Shown one piece after another: positions 50,150-58,049 of a stretch of DNA of 64,000 nt. Position 1 is the stretch's first letter; each line of letters starts with the position of its first letter. Source of the stretch: Vibrio fluminensis. Lineage in GTDB: Bacteria > Pseudomonadota > Gammaproteobacteria > Enterobacterales > Vibrionaceae. The notes under the pieces are model-generated. The model did no database searches. It was not told the DNA's origin and saw only the letters and a list, made by a program, of their open reading frames with translations. The stretch is taken from contig NZ_JADILO010000001.1 in NCBI RefSeq assembly GCF_015278125.1, positions 62,001 through 126,000 of the forward strand, in the 5' to 3' direction. Made by a program: the position numbers and the translations under genes.

Positions 50150-51336
50150 TGAGTTCTCAGCAAAACTCTAACGCAAGCGCTACCAGCCAGTGGCAGATAG
50201 TGAGACGAGATAGATGGTTGCTCTCTTGTCTCACTTGGTTGCCGATCGCGTTGGCCATTTCTATTTGGGCGATCTTTTCTCAAGGTATCGCCCGTAATGT
50301 TCCTATCGCTGTGGTTGACCTTTCGCACAGTGAGATGTCGCGTACATTATCACGCTATTACGATGCCACTTCATCGATGGCTGTAGTAGAACAGATGCAA
50401 AGCGCCAACCAAGCGGAACAAGCGCTAGTCAATGGTGATATTTACGCCTATGCTGTGATACCCCATAACTTTGAGCAAGATGTCTATAAAGGATTAAACC
50501 CGCAAGTTTCGGTTTTTTATAACAGCCAATTTATCTTGATTGGTAAGTTAATCAACTCTGCGTTTGTTCAAGCACAGGGAACATTTAACGCTCAAATTGC
50601 CACCATCGCTAACCTCGCTCATGGCAACCAGACCTTGAGTAGTGCAATGGGTCAAGCGTTACCGATTAGAACGCAAATTACCCCGCTGTTTAATAAAAAC
50701 AGTAACTATGCACAATTCCTCGTCTCGGCAATCATTCCTGCGCTTTGGCAAATAGTCGTTGTGGTAAGCACCATCTTGATCTTGGCAGCCAATCATCGTC
50801 AGCAAGGGCTAAATAAATGGTTAGCTGAACAACCTATCAGACGACTAGTTGTGACAATGTCACCATACATCCCCGTGTTTGCCCTGCAAGGTTTTGCTTT
50901 TCTCTGTTGGTTTTACCTTGGTTTCAAGTGGCCGATGGACGGCAGTTTATTAGTACTGGTTATCGGACAATGGTTGACGGTTATCGCATGCATGATCATG
51001 GGGAGCTTTTTCTTCTTTATGACGTTAGACCCTGCCCGAGCGATGAGCTTTGCTGGCGCTTTTACCGCACCTAGCTTTGCGTTTATGGGGATTACCTTCC
51101 CGGTGACAGACATGAATACCCTCGCCCAATTTTGGCGCAGTCTGCTCCCAATCAGCCACTATATTGAGCTGCAAGTCAGTCAAGTGAGTTATGGCGCCAG
51201 TTGGCAGGTCTCTATTCAGGAGTTATTGCCTATGCTTGGTTATTTGCTACCACTGCTACTAACTGGCTTACTCATCAAAAAGCATTTAACTGCCACTGCG
51301 ATACCGGCAACTGTAAAACAGGAGCAACCAGAATGA
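50149..51336 (+). CDS. ABC-2 type efflux permease, first of two
   Basis: 395 residues. One N-terminal helix, a ~150-residue periplasmic domain (VPIAVVDLSHSEMSRTLSRY) and then five or six membrane helices at the C-terminal end, the YhhJ/YbhR arrangement. The motif for the periplasmic region AVIPHNFEQDVYKGLNPQVS is typical of this family. It should pair with the next gene's product as a heterodimer driven by an ATPase, but no ATPase gene is in the operon. Confidence 0.9.
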   Translation: MSSQQNSNASATSQWQIVRRDRWLLSCLTWLPIALAISIWAIFSQGIARNVPIAVVDLSHSEMSRTLSRYYDATSSMAVVEQMQSANQAEQALVNGDIYAYAVIPHNFEQDVYKGLNPQVSVFYNSQFILIGKLINSAFVQAQGTFNAQIATIANLAHGNQTLSSAMGQALPIRTQITPLFNKNSNYAQFLVSAIIPALWQIVVVVSTILILAANHRQQGLNKWLAEQPIRRLVVTMSPYIPVFALQGFAFLCWFYLGFKWPMDGSLLVLVIGQWLTVIACMIMGSFFFFMTLDPARAMSFAGAFTAPSFAFMGITFPVTDMNTLAQFWRSLLPISHYIELQVSQVSYGASWQVSIQELLPMLGYLLPLLLTGLLIKKHLTATAIPATVKQEQPE

Positions 51337-52679
51337 ACCTGTTTGAATTGATCAAAGCCGAACTCAAAGCCTTACTAACCAATCCAGTGGTGATGTTAAC
51401 TGTATTTGGTGGTGTGGTTTTCTACTCGTTTCTTTACCCACTCCCTTACAGCCATCAGACGCCAAGAGAGCAAAAAATCAGTGTGGTTAACTTAGACCAT
51501 AGCCAGACCAGTTATCGACTAGAACGCATGGTTGATGCCACTCCGCAAGTACAGATCATTCAACGAGACTCAACCATTGCAGCGGCAAAAGAGGCGTTTT
51601 TGGCTCGCGAGATCAGCGGAATATTGGTCATACCTGAGCACTTCTATAAAGACCTGTTGTTAGGTAAAAGCCCGACACTATCTTATGCTGGTGACGCTTC
51701 TTATTTTCTGGTTTACGGCACGATTGTTGAGGGCTTGGCGCAAGCAGGCGGCACATTGGCGGCGCAAACCACCGTCAGCCGGTTGGTCATGGACGGCACT
51801 CCAATCGAGCAAGCGGCTAAGCAATACTCCGCGACGCAGCTCAATATGAAGCCTACGTTTAATCCGCGCATGGGCTATGTGGATTATGTGGTACCTGCGG
51901 TGTTTGTGCTGATCTTACAACAAACATTAGCCATGGCATCAGGGCTTATGGGCGGCACGCAGAAACACGGCAAAGGTTACTGGACTAACACTCCGGCGTA
52001 TAAGCTCATCGCTGTACGCAGCATAGTACTGGTGGCAATTTACTATCTACTCAGCATGTACTATTTCGGTGCTAGCTTTACCATGCACGGCGTCAGTCAA
52101 TTGGCTCACGCCAGTGCCCTATTGGCTATGTTACTGCCTTTTCTATTAGCATCATGTGCGATTGGCATCTGGCTTGGCGCAATTTTGCCACGCAGAGAGC
52201 TGGTCACCTTAATCGTACTGATTAGCTCAATGCCACTGGTCTTTAGCGCCGGCTTTATTTGGCCGACCGGCTCAATCCCGAGCATCATTGTATGGCTTGC
52301 GAATCTCTTCCCAAGTACCCCAGGTATCCAAGGCTTTTTAGCCTTGAATCAGATGGGGGCAACATGGCAGCAAGCTGCGCCGTATTACACTCAATTATGG
52401 ATTCAAGCCATAGTGTGGCTAGCGATTGCCATCTGGGCACTTAAACGACAAAAATCAAAGCTTAAACTATCAAGGGTGGCACTCGTCACCCTTCTTCTCT
52501 TTTCTCTTTTCTCGACTCTCAGCTCTCAATTCTCGCTTTCTCGCCTCTCCCCCTCATACCTGCCACTCTTGCCATTTAGCACGCATCTTCTCGATCACGC
52601 TCCGCTCGACACCGTGAATACTGCCATAATCGCCATGACATTCGATGATCTCAAACTCTACTTTGAGCTTTTTGGCTAA
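51333..52679 (+). CDS. ABC-2 type efflux permease, second, with a C-terminal extension
   Basis: 448 residues from the ATG at 51333, which overlaps the previous stop (ATGA); longer frames start inside the preceding gene. Layout as for its partner: one helix, a periplasmic domain (EQKISVVNLDHSQTSYRLE), then five helices. Family members such as E. coli YhhJ are ~375 residues; here the conserved part ends near residue 380 (AIWALKRQKSKL). The last ~68 residues read through a terminator-like hairpin (52473-52494) and 126 bp into the opposing kinase gene, so the natural stop has probably been lost. Confidence 0.85.
   Translation: MNLFELIKAELKALLTNPVVMLTVFGGVVFYSFLYPLPYSHQTPREQKISVVNLDHSQTSYRLERMVDATPQVQIIQRDSTIAAAKEAFLAREISGILVIPEHFYKDLLLGKSPTLSYAGDASYFLVYGTIVEGLAQAGGTLAAQTTVSRLVMDGTPIEQAAKQYSATQLNMKPTFNPRMGYVDYVVPAVFVLILQQTLAMASGLMGGTQKHGKGYWTNTPAYKLIAVRSIVLVAIYYLLSMYYFGASFTMHGVSQLAHASALLAMLLPFLLASCAIGIWLGAILPRRELVTLIVLISSMPLVFSAGFIWPTGSIPSIIVWLANLFPSTPGIQGFLALNQMGATWQQAAPYYTQLWIQAIVWLAIAIWALKRQKSKLKLSRVALVTLLLFSLFSTLSSQFSLSRLSPSYLPLLPFSTHLLDHAPLDTVNTAIIAMTFDDLKLYFELFG
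52473..52494 (+). terminator. Terminator-like hairpin inside the permease frame
   Basis: AAGGGTG and CACCCTT around an 8-nt loop, followed by a pyrimidine-rich tail of broken T runs. Probably the original operon end, now within the extended permease frame. Confidence 0.6.
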
Positions 52680-52934
52680 CTGGTAGTAAGGCTGAATTTC
52701 CCAGCGACGGACAAAGGTATTGGCGACGACTACGTTCTCTCCTTTGCGCAGTGCTTGTTCGGTTTGCTGCTTACACCATGCATGCGCCTGCTCTAACAGA
52801 GTAGGATTAAATTGGTACTCGCCATCTTTATCAACAAAGTACATATCCGCTTCAAAATGCTGAGCTTGGAAAGTTTTTGCTAAGGTACTTTTACCAGAAC
52901 CAGGTAAACCACGAATAAGAGTAAGCTTCGGCAT
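52554..52934 (-). CDS. Small P-loop ATP-binding protein (polynucleotide-kinase-like)
   Basis: 126 residues. Walker A GLPGSGKSTLA at the start, then DMYF in the lid region and VVVANTFVRRWE in the third strand, the pattern of small AAA_33/kinase proteins related to T4 polynucleotide kinase and N4BP2L1. The substrate is unknown. The 3' end overlaps the efflux permease frame by 126 bp in the convergent direction. Confidence 0.83.
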   Translation of the reverse strand: MPKLTLIRGLPGSGKSTLAKTFQAQHFEADMYFVDKDGEYQFNPTLLEQAHAWCKQQTEQALRKGENVVVANTFVRRWEIQPYYQLAKKLKVEFEIIECHGDYGSIHGVERSVIEKMRAKWQEWQV

Positions 52935-53151
52935 AATATGAATTGACTACCAACTGATTCAATTGAGGACGCGCAGTATAAACCAGTCACCATGTTATCG
53001 CTAACTGCCTCTATCGCTGTTGTCACTCACTTAAACACACTCCATAACATCTAAGCCCGCATGGATACGAAGGCTTGGATTGCACCTCCGTCTGGGATAA
53101 ATTAAATTTGCTGTCGACATCTTAAAATGATTGTTGTAAGTTTGGATGTAT

Positions 53152-53159
53152 AGACGTCT
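53152..53159 (+). promoter_or_regulatory. MetJ box upstream of metA
   Basis: AGACGTCT, an exact match to the MetJ consensus, 25 bp before the metA start. The 8-mer just before it (GGATGTAT) matches at 5 of 8 positions, as expected for a weak tandem box. MetJ with SAM should repress metA here. Confidence 0.75.
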
Positions 53160-53184
53160 AAAATACTGCTTTAGGGAGAAAGCC

Positions 53185-54126
53185 GTGCCGATCAAGATCC
53201 CCGATCAACTACCAGCCACTGACGTGCTGCGTGAAGAGAACATCTTCGTGATGTCAGAAACTCGCGCCGCGACGCAGAATATACGACCACTAAAAGTGTT
53301 GATCCTCAATCTGATGCCGAAGAAAATAGAAACGGAAACTCAATTTCTCCGCTTGCTATCGAATAGTCCGCTACAAGTGGATATTGAACTTCTGCGAATC
53401 GATAATCGTCCGAGCAAGAATACACCGACTCAGCATCTGGATACTTTCTATCGCCAATTTGAAATGGTCAAGCAACGCAACTTTGATGGCATGATCATTA
53501 CTGGTGCGCCGCTCGGCTTAGTGCAATTTGAAGATGTGATTTATTGGGAGCATCTACAGAGCATCATGAACTGGGCAAAAGAGCACGTAACCTCAACCCT
53601 TTATGTTTGCTGGGCCGCACAAGCTGGTTTGAAGCTATTATACAACCTGCCTAAGCGTACTCGTAAAGAGAAGCTTTCTGGCGTTTATAAACACCAAACC
53701 GTCAATCCGCTTAGCCCACTATTACGTGGTTTTGATGATGAGTTTTTGGCTCCACACTCACGCTATGCTGATTTTTCATCTGAGTTTCTCTCGGAACATA
53801 CCGATCTCGATATTCTGGCAACCTCAGATGTGGCAGGCGTTTATTTAGCGGCAACCAAAGACAAGCGCAATGTCTTTGTCACAGGTCATCCGGAATACGA
53901 TTCGCATACTCTTCACCATGAATACGTCCGAGACCTCAGCGAAGGAATGGAGCCTGCGATCCCAATCAATTATTACCCCAACAACAACCCAGATAACCCA
54001 CCGTGCGCCAGTTGGCGTAGTCACGGCCATTTGTTGTTTTCCAACTGGCTCAACTACTGCGTTTACCAACAAACACCTTTCGATCTGGAACACTTTAGTG
54101 AAGCAAACTTCACCAAAGACGATTAA
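53185..54126 (+). CDS. metA: Homoserine O-succinyltransferase MetA
   Basis: 313 residues from the GTG at 53185 with AGGGAG eight bases upstream; an ATG at 53146 overlaps the MetJ box and is rejected. MetA activates homoserine with succinyl-CoA, the first step of methionine synthesis. Catalytic Cys142 (VCWAAQAGL), His235 and Glu237 (GHPEYD) fall at the same numbers as in E. coli MetA. Confidence 0.95.
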   Translation: MPIKIPDQLPATDVLREENIFVMSETRAATQNIRPLKVLILNLMPKKIETETQFLRLLSNSPLQVDIELLRIDNRPSKNTPTQHLDTFYRQFEMVKQRNFDGMIITGAPLGLVQFEDVIYWEHLQSIMNWAKEHVTSTLYVCWAAQAGLKLLYNLPKRTRKEKLSGVYKHQTVNPLSPLLRGFDDEFLAPHSRYADFSSEFLSEHTDLDILATSDVAGVYLAATKDKRNVFVTGHPEYDSHTLHHEYVRDLSEGMEPAIPINYYPNNNPDNPPCASWRSHGHLLFSNWLNYCVYQQTPFDLEHFSEANFTKDD

Positions 54127-54160
54127 ACGAAGCCAGTTAGTTCAAATTGGAATCAAGTAC

Positions 54161-54186
54161 AAAGACCAACTCTGTTGGTCTTTTTT
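54161..54186 (+). terminator. Rho-independent terminator after metA
   Basis: AAAGACCAAC-TCT-GTTGGTCTTTTTT: a 9-bp stem with T tail. Confidence 0.88.
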
Positions 54187-54274
54187 GATCTGACTCGATT
54201 TACCCCATCCGCAAACGCAACTTAACCCTCTCCTGTGCTAGATATACTCACCTCAAGCCAATAAGGAGGCGAAG

Positions 54275-55024
54275 ATGAAATTAAGATTAGTGACTATGGC
54301 TGTAACCATAGTAGGGTCAACGCTGTTAACCGGATGCGCCAGCGAGCCTATCACTAAGCAGACGGATTCAATGCCTTCCCACCAGCAAAAAGCGGATGCA
54401 CGTATCGAGCTTGCCAAAGGCTACCTCAAACAGCGCAACCTCAGCAGAGCAAAAGAAAACCTTGATAAAGCAATACAACATGCGCCCAACTATTACCGTA
54501 CCTTACTTACCCAAGCCGACTACTTTAAACAAGTCAATGAACTCACTAAAACGGAGCGAACTTATAAAACCGCGCTCTACTATCATCGCGACAATAGCTA
54601 TGTGTTAAATGACTATGCGGTATTTCTTTGCAGTCAACAGCAGTATCAACGTGCCAATGAATTTTTCATACGAGCAACTGAACAGCCAACCTATCCGCAC
54701 ATTGGGAGCAGCTATGCGAATGCGGGTTACTGTGCGCTTAAAGGGGGAGAAGATAAACTTGCGATTGACCACTTCCGTCGCTCTCTGAGTTATCAACCTG
54801 ATAATTTAAGAACGCTATTCCACTTAGTCGAATTAGAAATTGCTCACAACGACTTTGAACCAGCCAGAGCGAGGTTGATAAATGCCAAGCAACAGTTGGG
54901 GGAACAAGCTCAGATACTGCAGTCTTTAGTTCGATTAGAAATCAAAGCAGGAAATATCGCTGCCGCACAAAACTATCAACTTAAATTGGCAAAAATAAAC
55001 CCGCACATCGGCGGGTTTCAATAA
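54275..55024 (+). CDS. PilF/PilW-like TPR lipoprotein
   Basis: 249 residues, lipobox LLTGC (Cys21), ribosome site AAGGAGGC. The rest is six or so TPR-type helix pairs (ARIELAKGYLKQRNLSRAKE; YVLNDYAVFLCSQQQYQRAN), as in PilF/PilW, the lipoprotein that helps PilQ secretin assembly. In Vibrio the usual pilF lies near rlmN and ispG; this one stands alone after metA, so it may be a paralogue with another partner. Confidence 0.83.
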   Translation: MKLRLVTMAVTIVGSTLLTGCASEPITKQTDSMPSHQQKADARIELAKGYLKQRNLSRAKENLDKAIQHAPNYYRTLLTQADYFKQVNELTKTERTYKTALYYHRDNSYVLNDYAVFLCSQQQYQRANEFFIRATEQPTYPHIGSSYANAGYCALKGGEDKLAIDHFRRSLSYQPDNLRTLFHLVELEIAHNDFEPARARLINAKQQLGEQAQILQSLVRLEIKAGNIAAAQNYQLKLAKINPHIGGFQ

Positions 55025-55049
55025 CATGCGTGGTCAATAATTAATTTTA

Positions 55050-55316
55050 TATACTCAAGTGACTTCAAGGTGCAGGATTCAGAGCATTGTCACTGGTTCA
55101 AGTGCAAGGAAAACTGCGAAGCGGAATAGTGAACTATTTCCAAGTAGTTTGACGCAGCAATCGAACCAGTGACTAGCTCCCGAAGGGCGAGTTTGCTTGG
55201 CTCGCATACTGCGTTAACGATTTTTGATTTAGAAGCACTAGAACTTCAAATCGTTGCCTTGCCTGCAAACCAAGCAATTCTCGCTGAACCAAGCACTTTG
55301 AGGTTACTTGAGTATA
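55050..55316. mobile_element. MITE-like element, 267 bp with 24-bp terminal inverted repeats
   Basis: The left end (55050-55073) and right end (55293-55316) are inverted repeats differing at three positions. TA at each tip suggests a TA target, as for IS630/Tc1-type transposons. Inside are nested inverted repeats: GTCACTGGTTC (55089-55099) with 55163-55173, AACGATTT (55216-55223) with 55248-55255, and a longer imperfect pair near 55188 and 55275. No coding gene is evident, although an open frame crosses it. Its right end supplies the rlmF stop codon. Confidence 0.78.
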
Positions 55317-56413
55317 CACTTCACCGCCAACCATTTTGCACGTTCGGCTTTATCTTTAAAGCTCCACGCCACAAAGCGGCTAATCTTTTGGCCTTGGCTC
55401 ATCTCAACAATCACTGCCTCTTTTGCACCGGCTTTCTCGAGGTTTTTACGCAACCAACGAACATTATCTTTTTTCGAGATTAAGGTCGTAAACCACAAGA
55501 CCTGAGTGGCAAATTCACGGCTTTCAAATGCCATGTTTTTCACAAATGCCGCTTCGCCGCCCGGGCACCACAGCTCAGCCTTTTGACCACCAAAATTGAG
55601 GGTCGGCTTGCGCGCTTTAGGCTGACCTTTTTCAAGTTTCACCTGACCACGTTTGGCTTTGTGCGCATTAAGGTTATTCAGTTTGCGCTCTGTCCCCTGC
55701 TGCGCTTCTTCAAGCGAAGCATGAAACGGAGGATTACAGGTCGTCACATCATAAAATTCATTCGGCTCAATGATGCCCTTAAAGAAATGGCGGCTGTCGC
55801 TTTGTAAACGGCACGCCACTTTACCTGTGAGCACCGCGTTGTTCTGCGCGATCTGATTTGAGTTATCTACCGAGATAGGATCAACATCGCTGCCGATATA
55901 TTCCCAGCCATATTGGCTTACCCCGACAATTGGGTAAATACAGTTAGCGCCGACACCAATATCAAGCGCTCTAACTAGGCTATGGTTGAGTTTTGGTGCT
56001 TCATTGAGCAGCAATTGCGCTAGACGGTGAATATAATCCGCGCGCCCAGGGATTGGCGGACATAGGTAGCCTTGAGGAATATTCCACTGCGTGACACTGT
56101 AATGTTCAGCCAGCAATGCTTGGTTTAATAGCTTAACTGCCGTCGGATCATCAAATTGAATCGTTTGCTCACCTTTGGGATTTCGCACCACATGCTTTGC
56201 CAGCTCAGGTAACGCTTTGACTAAACGATCAAAATTATAACGACCTTGATGAAGATTACGCTTATGCAGCCCTGCCTCACCCGTTACCGTCGTAACCAAC
56301 ATACTACTTGTCGACGATGCTTTCACAAAAGGACGTTTTCCCGCTGACGATTTCGTCGCAGTAGAATTCGTTTTAGGTTTGCGCTTTGAGCGCGCAGTAT
56401 CTTTACTACTCAT
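55304..56413 (-). CDS. rlmF: 23S rRNA m6A1618 methyltransferase RlmF
   Basis: 369 residues; a basic N-terminal extension of ~50 residues precedes the conserved core. [15 protein letters not shown] is the SAM site and TCNPPFHAS the N6-adenine methyltransferase motif. The C-terminus ([15 protein letters not shown]) is family-like, but the last residues (CILK and stop) are read from the right end of the MITE-like element, so the original end was replaced. It lies 8 bp after the YgjP-like gene on the same strand. Confidence 0.93.
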   Translation of the reverse strand: MSSKDTARSKRKPKTNSTATKSSAGKRPFVKASSTSSMLVTTVTGEAGLHKRNLHQGRYNFDRLVKALPELAKHVVRNPKGEQTIQFDDPTAVKLLNQALLAEHYSVTQWNIPQGYLCPPIPGRADYIHRLAQLLLNEAPKLNHSLVRALDIGVGANCIYPIVGVSQYGWEYIGSDVDPISVDNSNQIAQNNAVLTGKVACRLQSDSRHFFKGIIEPNEFYDVTTCNPPFHASLEEAQQGTERKLNNLNAHKAKRGQVKLEKGQPKARKPTLNFGGQKAELWCPGGEAAFVKNMAFESREFATQVLWFTTLISKKDNVRWLRKNLEKAGAKEAVIVEMSQGQKISRFVAWSFKDKAERAKWLAVKCILK

Positions 56414-56421
56414 AGTGGTCG

Positions 56422-56922
56422 TTACTTAATATCTTGGTAAATCATAAACAAGCGAGCATCCAGCTCTAATTGATGATAGTCCGGTTCCATATGACAGCAA
56501 AGCTGGTAAAAAGCTTTGTTATGATCCTTTTCTTTTAAATGCGCCAGTTCATGGACAACGAGCATGCGCAGTAAAGGCTCCGGCGCGTGTTTAAATACGC
56601 TGGCAATACGAATTTCATTCTTCGATTTGATTTTGCCACCGTGCACTTTGGCCGCGTAAGTGTGTAGACCCAAAGCGTTGTTGATTAGATGAATCTTGCT
56701 ATCGTAAATCACCTTGCTCAGTGGCGAAGTCTTCCTCATATACTGGTTTTTCAGCGCCATTGTGTACTCATAAAGCGCTTTTTCACTTTGAATGTCGTGG
56801 CGCTTTGGGTAACGCTTTTCAAACCACGCGCAAAAACGCCCCGACTCAAGCATCTGCGAAACGGGGGTCAAAATATGTTCTGGGTAACCTTGGATATAAC
56901 GAAGTACAGGATTTGGATTCAT
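56422..56922 (-). CDS. YgjP-like zinc metallopeptidase-fold protein
   Basis: 166 residues. The zinc motif [16 protein letters not shown] provides two His and a catalytic Glu, with the third ligand in the following helix ([10 protein letters not shown]). This is the YgjP/WSS1-like DUF45 family; E. coli YgjP has been described as a UTP pyrophosphatase, so peptidase activity should not be assumed. Cotranscribed with rlmF by spacing. Confidence 0.85.
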   Translation of the reverse strand: MNPNPVLRYIQGYPEHILTPVSQMLESGRFCAWFEKRYPKRHDIQSEKALYEYTMALKNQYMRKTSPLSKVIYDSKIHLINNALGLHTYAAKVHGGKIKSKNEIRIASVFKHAPEPLLRMLVVHELAHLKEKDHNKAFYQLCCHMEPDYHQLELDARLFMIYQDIK

Positions 56923-57054
56923 AACCGAACAACAAATAATAAAATCGCGCTAAGTCTACCTTAATCAAGACAACGCTTCACGGGAATCGTTGTCGAAAGT
57001 GCCCTATTCGCCTATACTCGCGCCAGTTTAACGTTCCAAGAGCCAATAGTGACA

Positions 57055-57285
57055 ATGAAACGACTCGTATTATATGTAAAAGATAAGTGCCCGCACTGCA
57101 AAGATGCTCAGCGCTACCTTGATTCTAAAGGTTATCCATACCGTCTAACCAACGCAAAAATGCAACGTGGTCGTAAAGAACTCGATGCGATTGGCGCTCG
57201 TTCACTGCCAGTATTGAAAATTGGCGATCGCTATATGATTGGCTGGAATGCGGCTAACTTTGAGAAGATGTATAAGAGCAACTAA
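57055..57285 (+). CDS. Glutaredoxin family protein
   Basis: 76 residues from the ATG at 57055 (a GTG lies six bases upstream). The active site is CPHC (residues 13-16 region, YVKDKCPHCKDAQRYL), with the cis-proline segment RSLPVLKIGD and the glutathione-binding GWNAANFEKM. It should reduce disulfides or mixed disulfides with glutathione. Compact single-gene unit ended by a terminator. Confidence 0.9.
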   Translation: MKRLVLYVKDKCPHCKDAQRYLDSKGYPYRLTNAKMQRGRKELDAIGARSLPVLKIGDRYMIGWNAANFEKMYKSN

Positions 57286-57300
57286 GCCGACCTACATTGT

Positions 57301-57329
57301 AAAAGAGCGAACTATGGTTCGCTCTTTTT
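57301..57329. terminator. Bidirectional terminator after the glutaredoxin gene
   Basis: AAAAGAGCGAAC-TAT-GGTTCGCTCTTTTT; A run and T run allow use from either side (convergent GNAT gene). Confidence 0.88.
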
Positions 57330-57350
57330 CGTTTCTAACCGCAAGTTAAA

Positions 57351-57797
57351 TCAGCAGCTCACCGGACGCTGCATATACACAAACTGATCGGTTTCAGAGG
57401 TCACTTCAAAACCGTGACGACGATAAAGCGCTCCCACGCGGTTGCCTTGTAGATAGAGTAAGCGAATCGGAAGTCGCTGTTTTTGTGACATTTCAATCAC
57501 ATTTTGCATAACCGCACTGCCAAGCCCTTGTCCTTGGTAACTTGGCAAAATAAAGAAGCGCCCAAAGTAAATTTCGTCACTACGTTGTTCAATCAGAACA
57601 CTGCCAACATCTTCACCATCGACCATGATTATCAATGGTTTAGCTTGTTCCCACTCTTGTTTATGGATCTGCCACTGAATGGTTTCATCCCAACCAAACA
57701 CGTTCGCTATTGCCTGCTTCTCAGTTATTTTTTTGAGTTCAAACAGGAACTCATAATCAGACTCAACGGCTTCTCTTGTTGAATAATTTATTGCCAT
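57351..57797 (-). CDS. GNAT family N-acetyltransferase
   Basis: 148 residues from the ATG at 57797; a GTG at 57812 would add five residues and cannot be excluded, as the only purine-rich site (GGGGTGA) fits neither well. Acetyl-CoA loop QGQGLGSAVMQNVIE and the end NRVGALYRRHGFEV are typical. Substrate unknown. Confidence 0.86.
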   Translation of the reverse strand: MAINYSTREAVESDYEFLFELKKITEKQAIANVFGWDETIQWQIHKQEWEQAKPLIIMVDGEDVGSVLIEQRSDEIYFGRFFILPSYQGQGLGSAVMQNVIEMSQKQRLPIRLLYLQGNRVGALYRRHGFEVTSETDQFVYMQRPVSC

Positions 57798-57887
57798 TTT
57801 TTTAACATTCACCCCGTTATAGAGAGGGAAAAAATATAAGGGAAACAGGCTAATTTAGCGATGAGAAAATAAATAAAAAAACAACTG

Positions 57888-57916
57888 TTGACAAGCGCTT
57901 ACGACCTATTTAAAAT
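57888..57916 (+). promoter_or_regulatory. Strong sigma-70 promoter for the NRAMP-like transporter
   Basis: TTGACA (57888-57893), 17-bp spacer, TAAAAT (57911-57916). Predicted start near 57923, giving a ~127-nt leader. Confidence 0.75.
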
Positions 57917-57922
57917 CCGCCG

Positions 57923-58049
57923 CCAGCAAGTAAGGACAGATTTGAAATTACTTGTTTTTACAATAAATTACGAGCATAAGTTCAGCTGATCTTGGTCAGT
58001 TGTCTTTCTATTTTTTTAAAGATAGAGACACAACATTTTGAGATTCGGC
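57923..58049 (+). promoter_or_regulatory. Structured 5' leader of the NRAMP-like transporter
   Basis: Three hairpins are visible: CAAGTAA with TTACTTG followed by TTTTT (terminator-like, 57929-57961 region), CAGCTGA with TCAGTTG, and a GTCT..CTAT / ATAG.AGAC stem near 58000-58033. The order, with an early terminator-like stem, suggests an attenuator or riboswitch. It matches no riboswitch that I recognise, including yybP-ykoY. Confidence 0.4.

Noticed and set aside
47735-52679. Interpretation as a second type I secretion system for the RTX proteins
   Set aside because: ABC-2 permeases are not type I secretion exporters and the operon lies over 15 kb away.
52935-53145. SAM riboswitch before metA
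   Set aside because: No aptamer-like stem set; a MetJ box explains regulation in this lineage.
55169-55483. Open frame of 104 codons on the plus strand
   Set aside because: It starts inside the MITE-like element and runs antisense through rlmF; no ribosome site.
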